DNA from: Rhizobium lentis
GTDB taxonomy: Bacteria > Pseudomonadota > Alphaproteobacteria > Rhizobiales > Rhizobiaceae
Reading direction: 5' to 3'
DNA: 64,000 nt
Assembly: GCF_014200175.1 (NCBI RefSeq)
Contig: NZ_JACHBD010000006.1
Span: 186,001 to 250,000 of the forward strand
In this document: positions 8,741 to 17,549 of the stretch, piece by piece
Position numbering within the stretch: position 1 is the first letter of the stretch
How the letters are laid out: every line of letters begins with the position of its first letter
Notes under the pieces: model-generated
Database searches by the model: none
The model's input: only the letters and a program-made list of their open reading frames with translations
What the model was told of the DNA's origin: nothing
Position numbers and translations under genes: made by a program

Positions 8741-10633
8741 TCACTCCTTCGCTGCTGCTGGCTGAGCTTCCATCCGGCCGGCAAGAGCCAGGTAGCGGGG
8801 GTGGTCCCGGAGCGGATCCAGATCGCTGTCCTTTTTCATCCAGGCCGTGACCGACGCGACGTAGGCGGGCGATCCAGATGCTTGCCGTTCAAGGCAGGCA
8901 ATGGCCTCCGAGGGCTTGCCGAGCTTTGCGTAGCAACAAGCGAGATTGTAGAGGACCCTGAGATCGTCCTTGGCGATTGCGGCGGCACGCGACGCCCACG
9001 ACGCTCCACGCTCCATCTCGCCCAGATCTGCCAGCAAACAGCCACCGTAGCAAAGAAGGATCGGCTCGTCGGGATGCGCGGCGATCTCTCGTTCTATCAG
9101 CCGCAGGCATTCTCGTGCCGACTGCGCTGCTTCCTCCTGGTGTCCAAGGGATACATGGACGGCTCGCAATTGGTCCCAGGCCCGATAATCATCTGGCTTC
9201 AAGACGATGGTGCGTTCGTAGAAGCCGCGCGCCCTTTCGAACTGGCCCTGCGCGTGACAATTGCGCCCACGGAAGAAGTTCGCCTCGAATGAGGTCGGAT
9301 CTCGTTCGAGGGCGAGCTCAAATTCGGCCTCGGCCTCAGCGCGCAGGCCTTTGGTAAACATTGCGATGCCACGCGATGCATGAGCGTCGGAGAGACCTGG
9401 ATCGAGCTCCAAAGCCCGGTCAGCGTTGTCTATGATGTTGTCATATGTGGCAGTCGGATCGTTGGCGAGCAGGAGGTAGGAGTCGCAGTCGGCCAGTCCG
9501 GCATAGGCCCGCGCATACAGCGGATCGAGGTCGATGGCCTTTGCGAACAGACGCCGGGCTGCTTTTATGCCCCTCGATTCGTGTCCACGGTTAAAGAACG
9601 ATCGCCCCATCAGGTAAGTCTGATAGGCCTCCGGATTTTCGGTTCCCCGCTTGGTAATGGTCTCAAGCTCCTTCGTGAGGAGTCGCACCTTAAGCGCGTC
9701 GACAATATGTTTGGAGATTTCGTCCTGGAGCGTGAAAATATCTTCAAGGTCGCGGTCATACCGCTCCGCCCACACGTGCCGGCCATCCGCTCCATTGATG
9801 AGCTGCGCCGCAATGCGCACTTTGGTTCCGGCCTTGCGCACGCTGCCTTCCAGCACATACCGCACTCCTAGCTCCCGTCCCACCTGCTTCATGTCCACAG
9901 AGCGGCCTTTGTAGATAAAGCTTGAATTGCGGGCGGTGACACTGAGCGCCGACACTTTCGCAAGATCGGTGATGATGTCCTCGGTGATGCCATCACTAAA
10001 GTATTCCTGCTCCGGATCACCGCTCATGTTCGTGAATGGCAGGACCGCGATAGACGCGCCTTCACGCTCGGCGGCGGTCGCCGCCACGGCCCGCTTCGAC
10101 GACGCATCCCGCCACGGGCGTTCGAAGCGCGCCATATGGACTTGTATTGGCCTCTCATGGTTCTTCACTGAATGTTGGCCGAAATCCTCAAAGTCGATCC
10201 CCAACTCGCTACCGATGTGCTCGCGCACAATGCCGGCGATCGCCACCCCACCGGGATCTGCAAGAGATTGCAGGCGCGCGGCGACATTCACCCCGTCACC
10301 ATAGATGTCGTCGCCATCGACAACGATGTAGCCGAGATTGATCCCGATGCGATATACGAGACGGCGGTCCTCGGCCTCCTGGGATTCGGCTCTAGCCACC
10401 CCGCGTTGAACCTCAGTCGCGCACCTGACTGCATCGGCGACGCTGGCGAACTCCACCAGCATCCCATCGCCCATCAGCTTGACAATCCGTCCGTTGTGAG
10501 CGGCAATACAGGGGTCGACCAAGTCATGACGCATTGACTTGAGGCGGCTTAGCGTGGTGATGTCATCGATTTCCATCAAACGGGTGTAGCCGACGACGTC
10601 AGCCAAGAGGATAGCCGACAGCCTGCGTTGCAT
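8741..10633 (-). CDS. Class III adenylate cyclase with TolB-like and TPR domains
   Basis: The 630-residue protein has a class III nucleotide cyclase domain (about 1-165) with both metal aspartates (LLADVVGYT, MGDGMLVEF) and the GDGVNVAARL element. A TolB/FlgO-like domain (about 190-315; SIAVLPFTNMSGD, GVRYVLEGSVRK) and a series of tetratricopeptide repeats (about 330-610) follow. This architecture is common and expanded in rhizobia; the TPR part is thought to recruit partners or sense signals. There is no membrane segment, so it is cytoplasmic. I placed the start at MQRRL, five codons after another ATG, because GGGGG lies 7 bp upstream. Confidence 0.9.
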   Translation of the reverse strand: MQRRLSAILLADVVGYTRLMEIDDITTLSRLKSMRHDLVDPCIAAHNGRIVKLMGDGMLVEFASVADAVRCATEVQRGVARAESQEAEDRRLVYRIGINLGYIVVDGDDIYGDGVNVAARLQSLADPGGVAIAGIVREHIGSELGIDFEDFGQHSVKNHERPIQVHMARFERPWRDASSKRAVAATAAEREGASIAVLPFTNMSGDPEQEYFSDGITEDIITDLAKVSALSVTARNSSFIYKGRSVDMKQVGRELGVRYVLEGSVRKAGTKVRIAAQLINGADGRHVWAERYDRDLEDIFTLQDEISKHIVDALKVRLLTKELETITKRGTENPEAYQTYLMGRSFFNRGHESRGIKAARRLFAKAIDLDPLYARAYAGLADCDSYLLLANDPTATYDNIIDNADRALELDPGLSDAHASRGIAMFTKGLRAEAEAEFELALERDPTSFEANFFRGRNCHAQGQFERARGFYERTIVLKPDDYRAWDQLRAVHVSLGHQEEAAQSARECLRLIEREIAAHPDEPILLCYGGCLLADLGEMERGASWASRAAAIAKDDLRVLYNLACCYAKLGKPSEAIACLERQASGSPAYVASVTAWMKKDSDLDPLRDHPRYLALAGRMEAQPAAAKE

Positions 10634-10882
10634 TGGAAGCCCCCACATCCTATTGACCGCAATGCTTGATCGTAGCGCTCAGAATCGGGCGCAATCATGT
10701 CGGGAAACAGCGGACGCTAAAGGTGAGCCGCTAGGTGGCCGCTTGGGTGCAATTGGCTGCTCCCAATAACGCTGACGGGCTCTACGCCGCTGGCGGGCGC
10801 CATCCAGCCACTGAGGCCCAATCAACCGCTCTTCCTGCTTCTGAGATCCGCCTCCGTGCTCTCTCGACATACCTGCCGTCCT

Positions 10883-11011
10883 GACCTCCTCGTTCGCCAG
10901 CACCGTCCCCTGCGCCGGACACCAGTTGACCGGAACCTCCGCCTGATAGGCCAGGCCACGCTCATAGAGCTTCAGGAATATCCATTGCGTCCAGCGGACA
11001 AAGTCCTCACT
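10883..11011 (-). pseudogene. Leucyl-tRNA synthetase (leuS) fragment
   Basis: Reading the minus strand, 43 in-frame codons give [43 protein letters not shown] in sequence. This is the highly conserved stretch of leucyl-tRNA synthetase after the HIGH region. On both sides the similarity stops at once, and no start or remaining domains exist in the 10634-11076 gap. It is a small relic, probably left by a recombination or transfer event, and cannot be functional. Confidence 0.8.
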
Positions 11012-11032
11012 TCGGCAGTCAAGTCTTTACAG

Positions 11033-11044
11033 CTAACATGTTAG
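11033..11044. promoter_or_regulatory. Palindromic operator candidate for the GntR-type regulator
   Basis: CTAACATGTTAG is a perfect 12-bp palindrome 32 bp before the first gene of the operon. It overlaps a second dyad, TTAG-tctg-CTAA (11041-11052). Its position in front of an operon whose second gene is a GntR-family regulator suggests autoregulation. Confidence 0.5.
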
Positions 11045-11076
11045 TCTGCTAAACCTGATCCACCAGATGGGGAGGA

Positions 11077-11967
11077 ATGATATTGCCATCAAAATTCGGG
11101 CTTTCTGTCGCCCTTGCCACGCCGTTTGACGGCAATAGCGATATCGCCCTCGATGCGATGATTGCGCAGGGGCAACGGTGCCTGGCTGCCGGCTGCGGCA
11201 GCGTCACATTGTTCGGGACGACGGGGGAGGGCTCATCCATCGGAAGCCGGGAACGCGAGCGCGTGGTCGCCGCCTTCCTCGATGCAGGGATCGCTGCAGA
11301 GGACATCATCGCCGGCGTGCTGGTCGACTCGGTGGAGGATGCGGCGAAACAGGCGGGTCATGCCCTTTCGCTCGGAGCGAGGAATATCCTTCTGGCTCCG
11401 CCGTCCTATTTTAAAAACGTCGGCGATGATGGTGTCTTCCAGTGGTTTTCGGCGGTCTTCGCCATGCTGGGTGATCAGGCGCGGGACATCATCGTCTACA
11501 ACATTCCCTCCATCACCATGGTTCCGCTGACGGTGTCGCTGATCGGCCGCTTGCGCACCGCCTTTCCGAACATTGTCACTGGAGTCAAGGATTCTTCCGG
11601 CGACTGGCCTTTCACGGAAAGCCTGCTCAAGACACACGGCGACCTCATCATCCTGATCGGCGATGAACGCCATCTCGCCAGGGGCGTTCGGCTTGGCGGC
11701 CAGGGCGCGATCTCCGGTATGGCGAATTTCGCACCTGACGACGTCAAGCTGATGGCCGAAGACGGCAAGGACGACCCCCGTATCGAGGCATTCGTGGACG
11801 AGTTGCTCAAATATCCTGTTGTCCCAGCGGTGAAAGCCATGGTGGCACATCAGACATCGGATGAAATCTGGCTTGCGGTTCGTCCGCCGCTCGTTTCAAT
11901 ATCCGGGGAGGGGAACGCCCGGCTCGCCCGCGCTTTCGACGATCTTTTCCGGTCGAAAGCCGCGTAG
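11077..11967 (+). CDS. Dihydrodipicolinate synthase/N-acetylneuraminate lyase family aldolase
   Basis: The 296-residue TIM-barrel protein has the DapA/NanA family hallmarks: GTTGEG (47-52), the catalytic Tyr141 in YNIP and Schiff-base Lys171 in GVKDSSGD. Members cleave or form 2-keto acids with pyruvate. Being first in an operon with a sugar-type ABC importer and a PfkB kinase, it probably acts in breakdown of a sugar acid or related compound and not in lysine synthesis. GGGGAGGA directly abuts the ATG; a TTG two codons later has better spacing and may be the real start. The substrate is unknown. Confidence 0.85.
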   Translation: MILPSKFGLSVALATPFDGNSDIALDAMIAQGQRCLAAGCGSVTLFGTTGEGSSIGSRERERVVAAFLDAGIAAEDIIAGVLVDSVEDAAKQAGHALSLGARNILLAPPSYFKNVGDDGVFQWFSAVFAMLGDQARDIIVYNIPSITMVPLTVSLIGRLRTAFPNIVTGVKDSSGDWPFTESLLKTHGDLIILIGDERHLARGVRLGGQGAISGMANFAPDDVKLMAEDGKDDPRIEAFVDELLKYPVVPAVKAMVAHQTSDEIWLAVRPPLVSISGEGNARLARAFDDLFRSKAA

Positions 11968-11992
11968 GTCGGACATGTTGCTGGAGGAGGCG

Positions 11993-12652
11993 ATGGACGG
12001 AACGGACGAGCAGCCGACGCTGCGGGAAAAGGCTTATGCGAGTTTCACGCGCCACCTGCTTGCGCGTGACGTGCGTCCCGGCCAGTTCGTTTCGCAGCGC
12101 CGCCTCGTCGAATTGACGGGACTGACGCTTGGCGCCATCCGCGAGCTCATTCCCAGGCTTGAAGCCGAAGGGCTGATCAAGACGGTGCCGCAACGGGGCT
12201 TGCAGATCGCTCACATCGATTTGAACCTCATTCGCGAAGCCTTCCAACTGCGCGTGTTCCTGGAAAAGGAGGCCGTGGCGCTCTTCACCCGGTCGGCGTC
12301 GGACGAGACGATCGCCGGACTGTTGAAGCAGCATCGGGATATTGCCGAGGCCATCCGAAACGGCGATAGCTCGCACGAATTAGAGCTGCGTGCCCAGGCC
12401 GTCGATTGGGGCATGCACGATGCCTTTATCGATGCCCTGGGGAATACCATTATTTCGAACGCCTACCGCGTGAATTCGATCAAGATGCGCCTGATCAGCC
12501 AGGATCGCTTTCGCATCGACGGTCACGTCGGACCCGTCATGGGCGAGCATCTGAAAGTGCTCGAGGCGATCGAACGACGATCGGCGGAGGACGCCGTCAA
12601 CAGTCTTGTCGCACATATCAATCATGCAAGGGATCGTGCGCTCAGGATATAA
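11993..12652 (+). CDS. GntR-family (FCD-type) transcriptional regulator
   Basis: The 219-residue protein has an N-terminal winged helix (LREKAYASFTRHLLA, RLVELTGLTLGAIRELIPRLEAEGLI) and a helical C-terminal ligand domain of FCD type with EAFQLRVFLEKEAV and the HLKVLEAIERR end. GGAGGAGG stands just before the chosen ATG; an ATG six codons upstream is less well placed. It is the second gene of the operon, 25 bp after the aldolase gene and 55 bp before the binding-protein gene, so it is probably an autoregulated pathway repressor acting at the palindrome at 11033-11044. Confidence 0.85.
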   Translation: MDGTDEQPTLREKAYASFTRHLLARDVRPGQFVSQRRLVELTGLTLGAIRELIPRLEAEGLIKTVPQRGLQIAHIDLNLIREAFQLRVFLEKEAVALFTRSASDETIAGLLKQHRDIAEAIRNGDSSHELELRAQAVDWGMHDAFIDALGNTIISNAYRVNSIKMRLISQDRFRIDGHVGPVMGEHLKVLEAIERRSAEDAVNSLVAHINHARDRALRI

Positions 12653-12707
12653 TCGGGAATGAACAGCCGGGGATGAGGAGATCGCCGGCAAAAGGAGGAG
12701 GATCAAC

Positions 12708-14036
12708 ATGCCATCATTCTTCAATTCGACGCGGCGCGGTTTTCTAGCGGGCACGGCCGCTCTCGGGGCCAGCAGCGTGCTCGGCATGCGGCCGGCCGCC
12801 GCTGCCGTCGACTGGAAGCGCTTCGCCGGCACATCGCTCGAAGTCAACCTGGTCAAGAGCCCGCGCAGCGAAATCCTGACCAAGTACCTGCCCGAGTTCG
12901 AGGAACTCACCGGCATCAAGGTCAATGCCGAAGCAACGCCTGAACAACAGCAGCGCCAGAAGACGACCATCGAGCTCAGCTCCGGGAAGCCGAGCTTCGA
13001 CGTCGTGCACATGAGCTACCACGTTCAGAAACGGCAGTTCGAGAAAGGCGGCTGGCTTGCCGATATCAGCGGGTTTCTCAAGGACCCATCCCTAACCGAC
13101 CCGTCGCTTACTGAAAGCGATTTTGCCGAAGCCGGCCTCGCCTTCGCCAAGGATGCGGATGGCGTCCTGCGTTCGCTGCCCTTCTCGGTCGATTACTGGA
13201 TCATCTACTGGAACAAGACGCTGTTCGAGAAAAAGGGGCTTGCTTACCCCACGAACTTCGAAGAGCTGGCAAGCGCCGCAGAGGCGCTGACCGATCCTTC
13301 GACCAACACCTACGGCTTCGTCGCCCGCGGCCTGAAGAACGCCAATACGCCGGTCTGGACGACGTTGCTGCTCGGCTACGGATCGAGCCCGCTCGGACCG
13401 GACGGCAAGCTACGGACGACATCGCAGGAAGCGATCGATGCCGCCACGCTGTACCAGAGGCTGATGACCAAGACCGCCCCTCCCGGCGTCTCGGGCTTCA
13501 ATTGGGCCGAGGCGCAGTCTGCCTTCCTGCAAGGCAAGATCGGCATGTGGCTGGATGGCGTCGGCTTTGCCCCGCCGATCGAGAACCCTGAAAAGTCGCG
13601 TGTCGTCGGCCAGGTCGGGTACGGTATCATGCCGAAAGGTCCGAAGGCGCAGGCAGCGGGAACCTTCGGCGACGGCCTTGGCGTCGTCGCGGCAAGCCAG
13701 AAAAAGGAAGCAGCCTACCTCTTCTGCCAATGGGCGATTTCGCACGACATGGGCGCGCGCCTGCTGCAGGCCGGCGCCGGCGTTCCTTTCCGTCAGTCCG
13801 TGCTTGAGGATGCGAAGGTCCGCGAAGGCGTCAAGATGCCGGGCGCATGGCTGGATGCCGTCGCCGGCTCCGGCAAGATTTCGCAGCTCGCGTTGCCGGT
13901 CATCATTCCGGTCACCGAGTTCCGCGACATCTATGGCGTCGGTCTGACCAACATGATCGGCGGCGCCGATCCGGCAACCGAACTGAAGGCGGCGACGGCC
14001 CAATTCGAACCCGTCCTGGCGAAAAGCGAGGGATAA
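12708..14036 (+). CDS. ABC transporter sugar-type solute-binding protein (family 1), Tat-exported
   Basis: The 442-residue protein begins with a twin-arginine signal (STRRGFLAGTAALG) ending near AAAA-VDW at residues 32-36. The mature part is a family 1 extracellular solute-binding protein like those for oligosaccharides and polyols, with a LPEFEELTGIKV stretch early and GTFGDGLGVVAAS later. An AAAGGAGGAGG ribosome-binding site precedes it. The stop overlaps the next permease start by one base. Substrate unknown; Tat export of such a binding protein is seen in rhizobia. Confidence 0.88.
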   Translation: MPSFFNSTRRGFLAGTAALGASSVLGMRPAAAAVDWKRFAGTSLEVNLVKSPRSEILTKYLPEFEELTGIKVNAEATPEQQQRQKTTIELSSGKPSFDVVHMSYHVQKRQFEKGGWLADISGFLKDPSLTDPSLTESDFAEAGLAFAKDADGVLRSLPFSVDYWIIYWNKTLFEKKGLAYPTNFEELASAAEALTDPSTNTYGFVARGLKNANTPVWTTLLLGYGSSPLGPDGKLRTTSQEAIDAATLYQRLMTKTAPPGVSGFNWAEAQSAFLQGKIGMWLDGVGFAPPIENPEKSRVVGQVGYGIMPKGPKAQAAGTFGDGLGVVAASQKKEAAYLFCQWAISHDMGARLLQAGAGVPFRQSVLEDAKVREGVKMPGAWLDAVAGSGKISQLALPVIIPVTEFRDIYGVGLTNMIGGADPATELKAATAQFEPVLAKSEG

Positions 14037-14974
14037 TGGCGGCGAGCATTGAAACGGCCGCAGCGACCAAGGCCGCGCACAAAGGAAGGAGCAAACCGGA
14101 TCGGTTTGCTCCGAACTACTGGCCCTTCGTCATCCCGGCGCTGATCGTCATATCAGCCGTCATCGTTTTTCCATGGGTGTTTACCCTGTGGATGAGCGTG
14201 AACAGCTGGACGCTCGGTCAATCGCAAGTCTTTGCAGGGCTGGACAATTATGCCCGCCTGGCGGTCGACCTGCGTTTCTGGGAGTCGCTCTGGCACACGA
14301 TGCTTTATACGACGCTCTCCGTGGCAGCGCCCCTGTTTCTTGGGACGCTCGCCGCGCTGATCTTCGATGCCCAGTTTCCGTTCCGCGGTCTTTTACGCGG
14401 CATATTCGTGATGCCGATGATGGCGACGCCTGTCGCCATCGCGCTGGTGTGGACGATGATGTTCCATCCGCAGCTCGGGGTTCTCAATTACCTCCTGTCC
14501 TTTGTCGGCATTGGACCGCAGGAGTGGATTTATAACCAGAGCAGCGTCATCCCCTCGCTGGTTCTGGTCGAGACCTGGCAATGGACGCCGCTCGTCATGC
14601 TGATCGTGCTCGGCGGCCTGGCGGCGGTTCCGCGCGAACCCTATGAAAGTGCGGAGATCGACGGAGCCAATGTCTGGCAGAAGTTCCGCTATCTGACGCT
14701 GCCGATGATTGCGCCGTTCCTGATGATCGCCGTGATCATCCGCAGCATCGATGCCGTAAAGAGCTTCGACATCATCTACGCCATGACCCAGGGCGGCCCC
14801 GGCACGGCCTCGGAAACGATCAACATCTATCTCTACAACACGGCCTTCGCCTATTACGATATCGGTTACGGCTCGGCCATGGCGGTCATCTTCTTCATCC
14901 TGATCGTACTGCTGTCCTTCGTGCTTCTGATGGTCCGGCAGCGGGCGAACTGGTCGAACGGGGAGGGACGCTGA
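14036..14974 (+). CDS. ABC transporter permease (MalF-type)
   Basis: This 312-residue inner-membrane protein has six predicted helices and the EAA loop (PYESAEIDGANVWQKFRYLTLPMI) that contacts the ATPase. The N-terminus of about 30 residues is charged and cytoplasmic. It is coupled to the binding-protein gene (ATG overlaps its stop by one base) and to the next permease (TGATG). No ATPase gene is in this operon, so a shared ATPase from elsewhere, for example a MsmX/ThuK-like protein, would be needed. Confidence 0.9.
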   Translation: MAASIETAAATKAAHKGRSKPDRFAPNYWPFVIPALIVISAVIVFPWVFTLWMSVNSWTLGQSQVFAGLDNYARLAVDLRFWESLWHTMLYTTLSVAAPLFLGTLAALIFDAQFPFRGLLRGIFVMPMMATPVAIALVWTMMFHPQLGVLNYLLSFVGIGPQEWIYNQSSVIPSLVLVETWQWTPLVMLIVLGGLAAVPREPYESAEIDGANVWQKFRYLTLPMIAPFLMIAVIIRSIDAVKSFDIIYAMTQGGPGTASETINIYLYNTAFAYYDIGYGSAMAVIFFILIVLLSFVLLMVRQRANWSNGEGR

Positions 14975-15789
14975 TGAAGCGCAAGACGCTCGACCGCATC
15001 GGACTACTGTTCGTCGCTCTGGTGATGATCTCGCCAGTCATCCTGTTTTTCCTCTGGATGATCTCGTTGTCGCTGAAATATGAAATCGACAATGGCGCCT
15101 ATCCGCCGATCTTCATTCCGGAGCGTTTCGCCTGGACGAACTATCTGAAGGTTTTCGAGGAGAACAACTTCTTCCTCTACCTCTGGAATTCGCTGCTGGT
15201 AACAGGCAGCGCCACGCTTCTGGCGCTCTTGATCGGCGTGCCTGCCGGATATGGCATTGCGCGCCTGAAGGCGGAGAAGTCGGCGATGGTCATCATGATC
15301 GCGCGCATGACGCCGGGCCTGTCCTTCCTCATTCCGCTCTTTCTGCTGTTTCAGTGGCTGAACCTGCTCGGGACGCTGATGCCGCAGATCATCATCCACC
15401 TGGTGGTCACGGTGCCGATCGTCGTATGGATCATGATCGGCTATTTCGAGACGACGCCGATGGAGCTGGAGGAGGCCGCAAGCATCGACGGCGCGACGCC
15501 CTGGCAGGTTTTCCGCCTGGTCGCTCTGCCGATCGCGAGGCCGGGCATCGTCGTGGCTTTCATTCTGTCGGTTATCTTCTCCTGGAACAATTTCGTCTTC
15601 GGCATCGTGCTCGCCAGCCGCGAGACGCGCACACTTCCCGTTGCCGTCTACAACATGCTCTCCTTCGAGCAGGTCAGTTGGGGGCCGCTTGCAGCGGCGG
15701 CGTTGATCGTCACCTTGCCCGTCCTGATCTTGACCGTGTTCGCGCAACGGCAGATCGTTGCAGGGCTGACGGCCGGAGCGGTCAAGTGA
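14974..15789 (+). CDS. ABC transporter permease (MalG-type)
   Basis: The 271-residue inner-membrane protein has six helices and an EAA loop (ELEEAASIDGATPWQVFRLVALPI). Its C-terminus, QRQIVAGLTAGAVK, is the common end of MalG-type permeases. The start overlaps the previous stop (TGATG). It completes the translocation pore of this carbohydrate-type importer. Confidence 0.9.
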   Translation: MKRKTLDRIGLLFVALVMISPVILFFLWMISLSLKYEIDNGAYPPIFIPERFAWTNYLKVFEENNFFLYLWNSLLVTGSATLLALLIGVPAGYGIARLKAEKSAMVIMIARMTPGLSFLIPLFLLFQWLNLLGTLMPQIIIHLVVTVPIVVWIMIGYFETTPMELEEAASIDGATPWQVFRLVALPIARPGIVVAFILSVIFSWNNFVFGIVLASRETRTLPVAVYNMLSFEQVSWGPLAAAALIVTLPVLILTVFAQRQIVAGLTAGAVK

Positions 15790-15805
15790 GCGGGCGGGGC
15801 GGCCC

Positions 15806-16795
15806 TTGACGACTTCCTTCAGCCTCGACCGGCCGCCGGGTCCGGCGCGCCGCGTATTATGTGTCGGCGCGGCGGTTCTGGACACGCTGTTTCGCGTCCG
15901 AACTTTGCCCGCCGGTCAGGGCAAGATCCTGCCCTATGAGATGCTGCAGGTTGCCGAAGGCATGGCGTCGAGTGCAGCCTATGCCATCGTCCGGCTTGGC
16001 GGCGCCGCCAGCCTCTGGGGCGCGGTTGGCAACGATGCTGCCGGCGAACGCATCATCGCCGATCTTGGCAAGAGCGGCATCGTTACGAGCGACATGCTGC
16101 GTATCGACGGCGCCCGCTCGGCCATCTCGACCATCCTCATCGATGATCAGGGCGAACGCTTGATCGTGCCCTTCTACGACGCGCGGCTCCACGATACGGT
16201 CAGGCCGGTCAGCACGCAGGAGATTTCTGCCTTCGATGCCGTGCTGGTCGACGTCCGCTGGCCGAAGCTGGCGCTGCGGACGCTGATCGCGGCCCGCGAA
16301 GCCGGCAAACCTGCTATTCTCGATGGCGATGTTGCTGGCGAGGGCGTTATCGAAATGCTCGCGCCGGCCGCCTCTCACATCATCTTTTCGCAGCCGGCCG
16401 CCGAGCGACTTGCCGGAACGGCAGATCTCGTGGAAAGCGTCGGCCTTCTGAAGCGGAAATTCGAACACGCCTTCATCAGCGTCACAGCCGGCGAAACAGG
16501 CTCCCTGTGGTTCGATGACCCAAGCGGCGATATCCGTCACCTTGCCGCCCCGAAGGTCAGAACGGTCGACACGCTTGCGGCGGGCGACATCTTCCACGGC
16601 GCTTTCGCGCTGGCGATCGCTGAAGGCCTGCCGATCGAAGAGACGATGCGCTTGTCGTCGATGGCGGCGGCGCTGAAATGCCGGGTGTTCGGCGGACGCA
16701 CCGGCGCGCCCACACGAGCCGAGGTGTGCGATGCTCTACGGGATTGGAATCTCGGAGTTTCCCGGAAGGCGAGCGAAATCGCGTTCGATAGCTGA
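15806..16795 (+). CDS. PfkB/ribokinase-family sugar kinase, sulfofructose-kinase-like
   Basis: This 329-residue kinase has the PfkB C-terminal signature as DTLAAGDIFHGAFALA, with the catalytic Asp of the GAGD-type motif kept although the first Gly is Ala. Segments VLVDVRWPK, ILDGDV and DIFHGA-ALKC match, by recollection, those of E. coli YihV (6-deoxy-6-sulfofructose kinase), so it may belong to that branch. The start is a TTG 17 bp after the permease stop; no in-frame ATG or GTG fits better. It would phosphorylate the imported sugar or its product before cleavage by the aldolase. The exact substrate is inference. Confidence 0.8.
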   Translation: MTTSFSLDRPPGPARRVLCVGAAVLDTLFRVRTLPAGQGKILPYEMLQVAEGMASSAAYAIVRLGGAASLWGAVGNDAAGERIIADLGKSGIVTSDMLRIDGARSAISTILIDDQGERLIVPFYDARLHDTVRPVSTQEISAFDAVLVDVRWPKLALRTLIAAREAGKPAILDGDVAGEGVIEMLAPAASHIIFSQPAAERLAGTADLVESVGLLKRKFEHAFISVTAGETGSLWFDDPSGDIRHLAAPKVRTVDTLAAGDIFHGAFALAIAEGLPIEETMRLSSMAAALKCRVFGGRTGAPTRAEVCDALRDWNLGVSRKASEIAFDS

Positions 16796-16861
16796 GGTCG
16801 AACGCTGCGTCGTCGCCAATGGCGCGATGCGCCTCGCCGCCGTACGAAGGGCCACCCCTTG

Positions 16862-16889
16862 CCAAATTTTGCCATGGCGGCTATTTTGG
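16862..16889. promoter_or_regulatory. Dyad upstream of parD, candidate ParD operator
   Basis: CCAAA (16862-16866) and TTTGG (16885-16889) flank a GCCATGGC centre, making a 28-bp imperfect dyad that ends 4 bp before the antitoxin start. ParD-type antitoxins usually repress their own promoter at such palindromes. Confidence 0.4.
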
Positions 16890-16893
16890 TCCC

Positions 16894-17133
16894 ATGAGCA
16901 CGATGAATATCTCGCTACCGGATCATCTGAAGCACTTCGTCGACCAGCAGGTCGCCGGCCGAGGATATGGCACGAGCAGCGAGTACGTGCGCGAACTGAT
17001 CCGTCACGACAAGGATCGGCAGCAGTTGCGCAATCTTCTGCTTGAAGGCGCGTCAACCGAGGTGACCGAACCCGTTAATACCAGCTATTTCGATAGCTTG
17101 CGCGAACGCGCAACGAAACAAAGCGCCAAGTGA
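16894..17133 (+). CDS. ParD-family type II antitoxin
   Basis: The 79-residue protein has an N-terminal ribbon-helix-helix of ParD type (MNISLPDHLKHFVDQQV, YGTSSEYVRELIR) and a flexible, acidic C-terminus that would wrap the toxin. It starts at an ATG close to a promoter dyad, and its stop overlaps the toxin start (GTGA), typical for translational coupling in parDE operons. Confidence 0.88.
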   Translation: MSTMNISLPDHLKHFVDQQVAGRGYGTSSEYVRELIRHDKDRQQLRNLLLEGASTEVTEPVNTSYFDSLRERATKQSAK

Positions 17134-17462
17134 CCGCGAAACCTGTCGTCCCCCGCCAGTCAGCTCGCGGGGATGTCGAGAATGCCGTGGATTATTACGC
17201 TCGCACGGCGGGAGCACAGATAGCGATAGGTTTCATCGATGCACTGCAATCGACCTATACTTTGATCGCAGAGCATCCCGCATCGGGTTCATTGCGCTAC
17301 GCATATGAACTCGGTCTGCCCGATCTGCGCTGCACGACGATCAAAGGCTTTCCCTATGTGGTCTTCTATCTTGAGCGGGCCGACCACGTCGATGTGTGGC
17401 GGCTTCTGCACGCCAAACAGGACATTCCGGCGTGGCTGCAGGATTCAGAGGCATCGGATTAG
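17130..17462 (+). CDS. RelE/ParE-family type II toxin
   Basis: The 110-residue protein has a ParE fold pattern: an N-terminal helix (ARGDVENAVDYYA), a LIAEHPASGS turn, then the strands LPDLRCTTIKGFPYVVFYL and VDVWRLLHAKQDI. ParE proteins inhibit DNA gyrase; related RelE proteins cleave mRNA, and ParE fits better here given the ParD partner. The start is GTG, overlapping the antitoxin stop by 3 bp. The pair lies between two unrelated operons on a plasmid, where it could serve stabilisation. Confidence 0.85.
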   Translation: MTAKPVVPRQSARGDVENAVDYYARTAGAQIAIGFIDALQSTYTLIAEHPASGSLRYAYELGLPDLRCTTIKGFPYVVFYLERADHVDVWRLLHAKQDIPAWLQDSEASD

Positions 17463-17549
17463 CGCGACGTATTTGTAATGCCTTTCTTCAAGGGATGTTC
17501 CATAAGCTATCTTACGCCACTTTTGCTATCAATACGGGCATATCACCTG

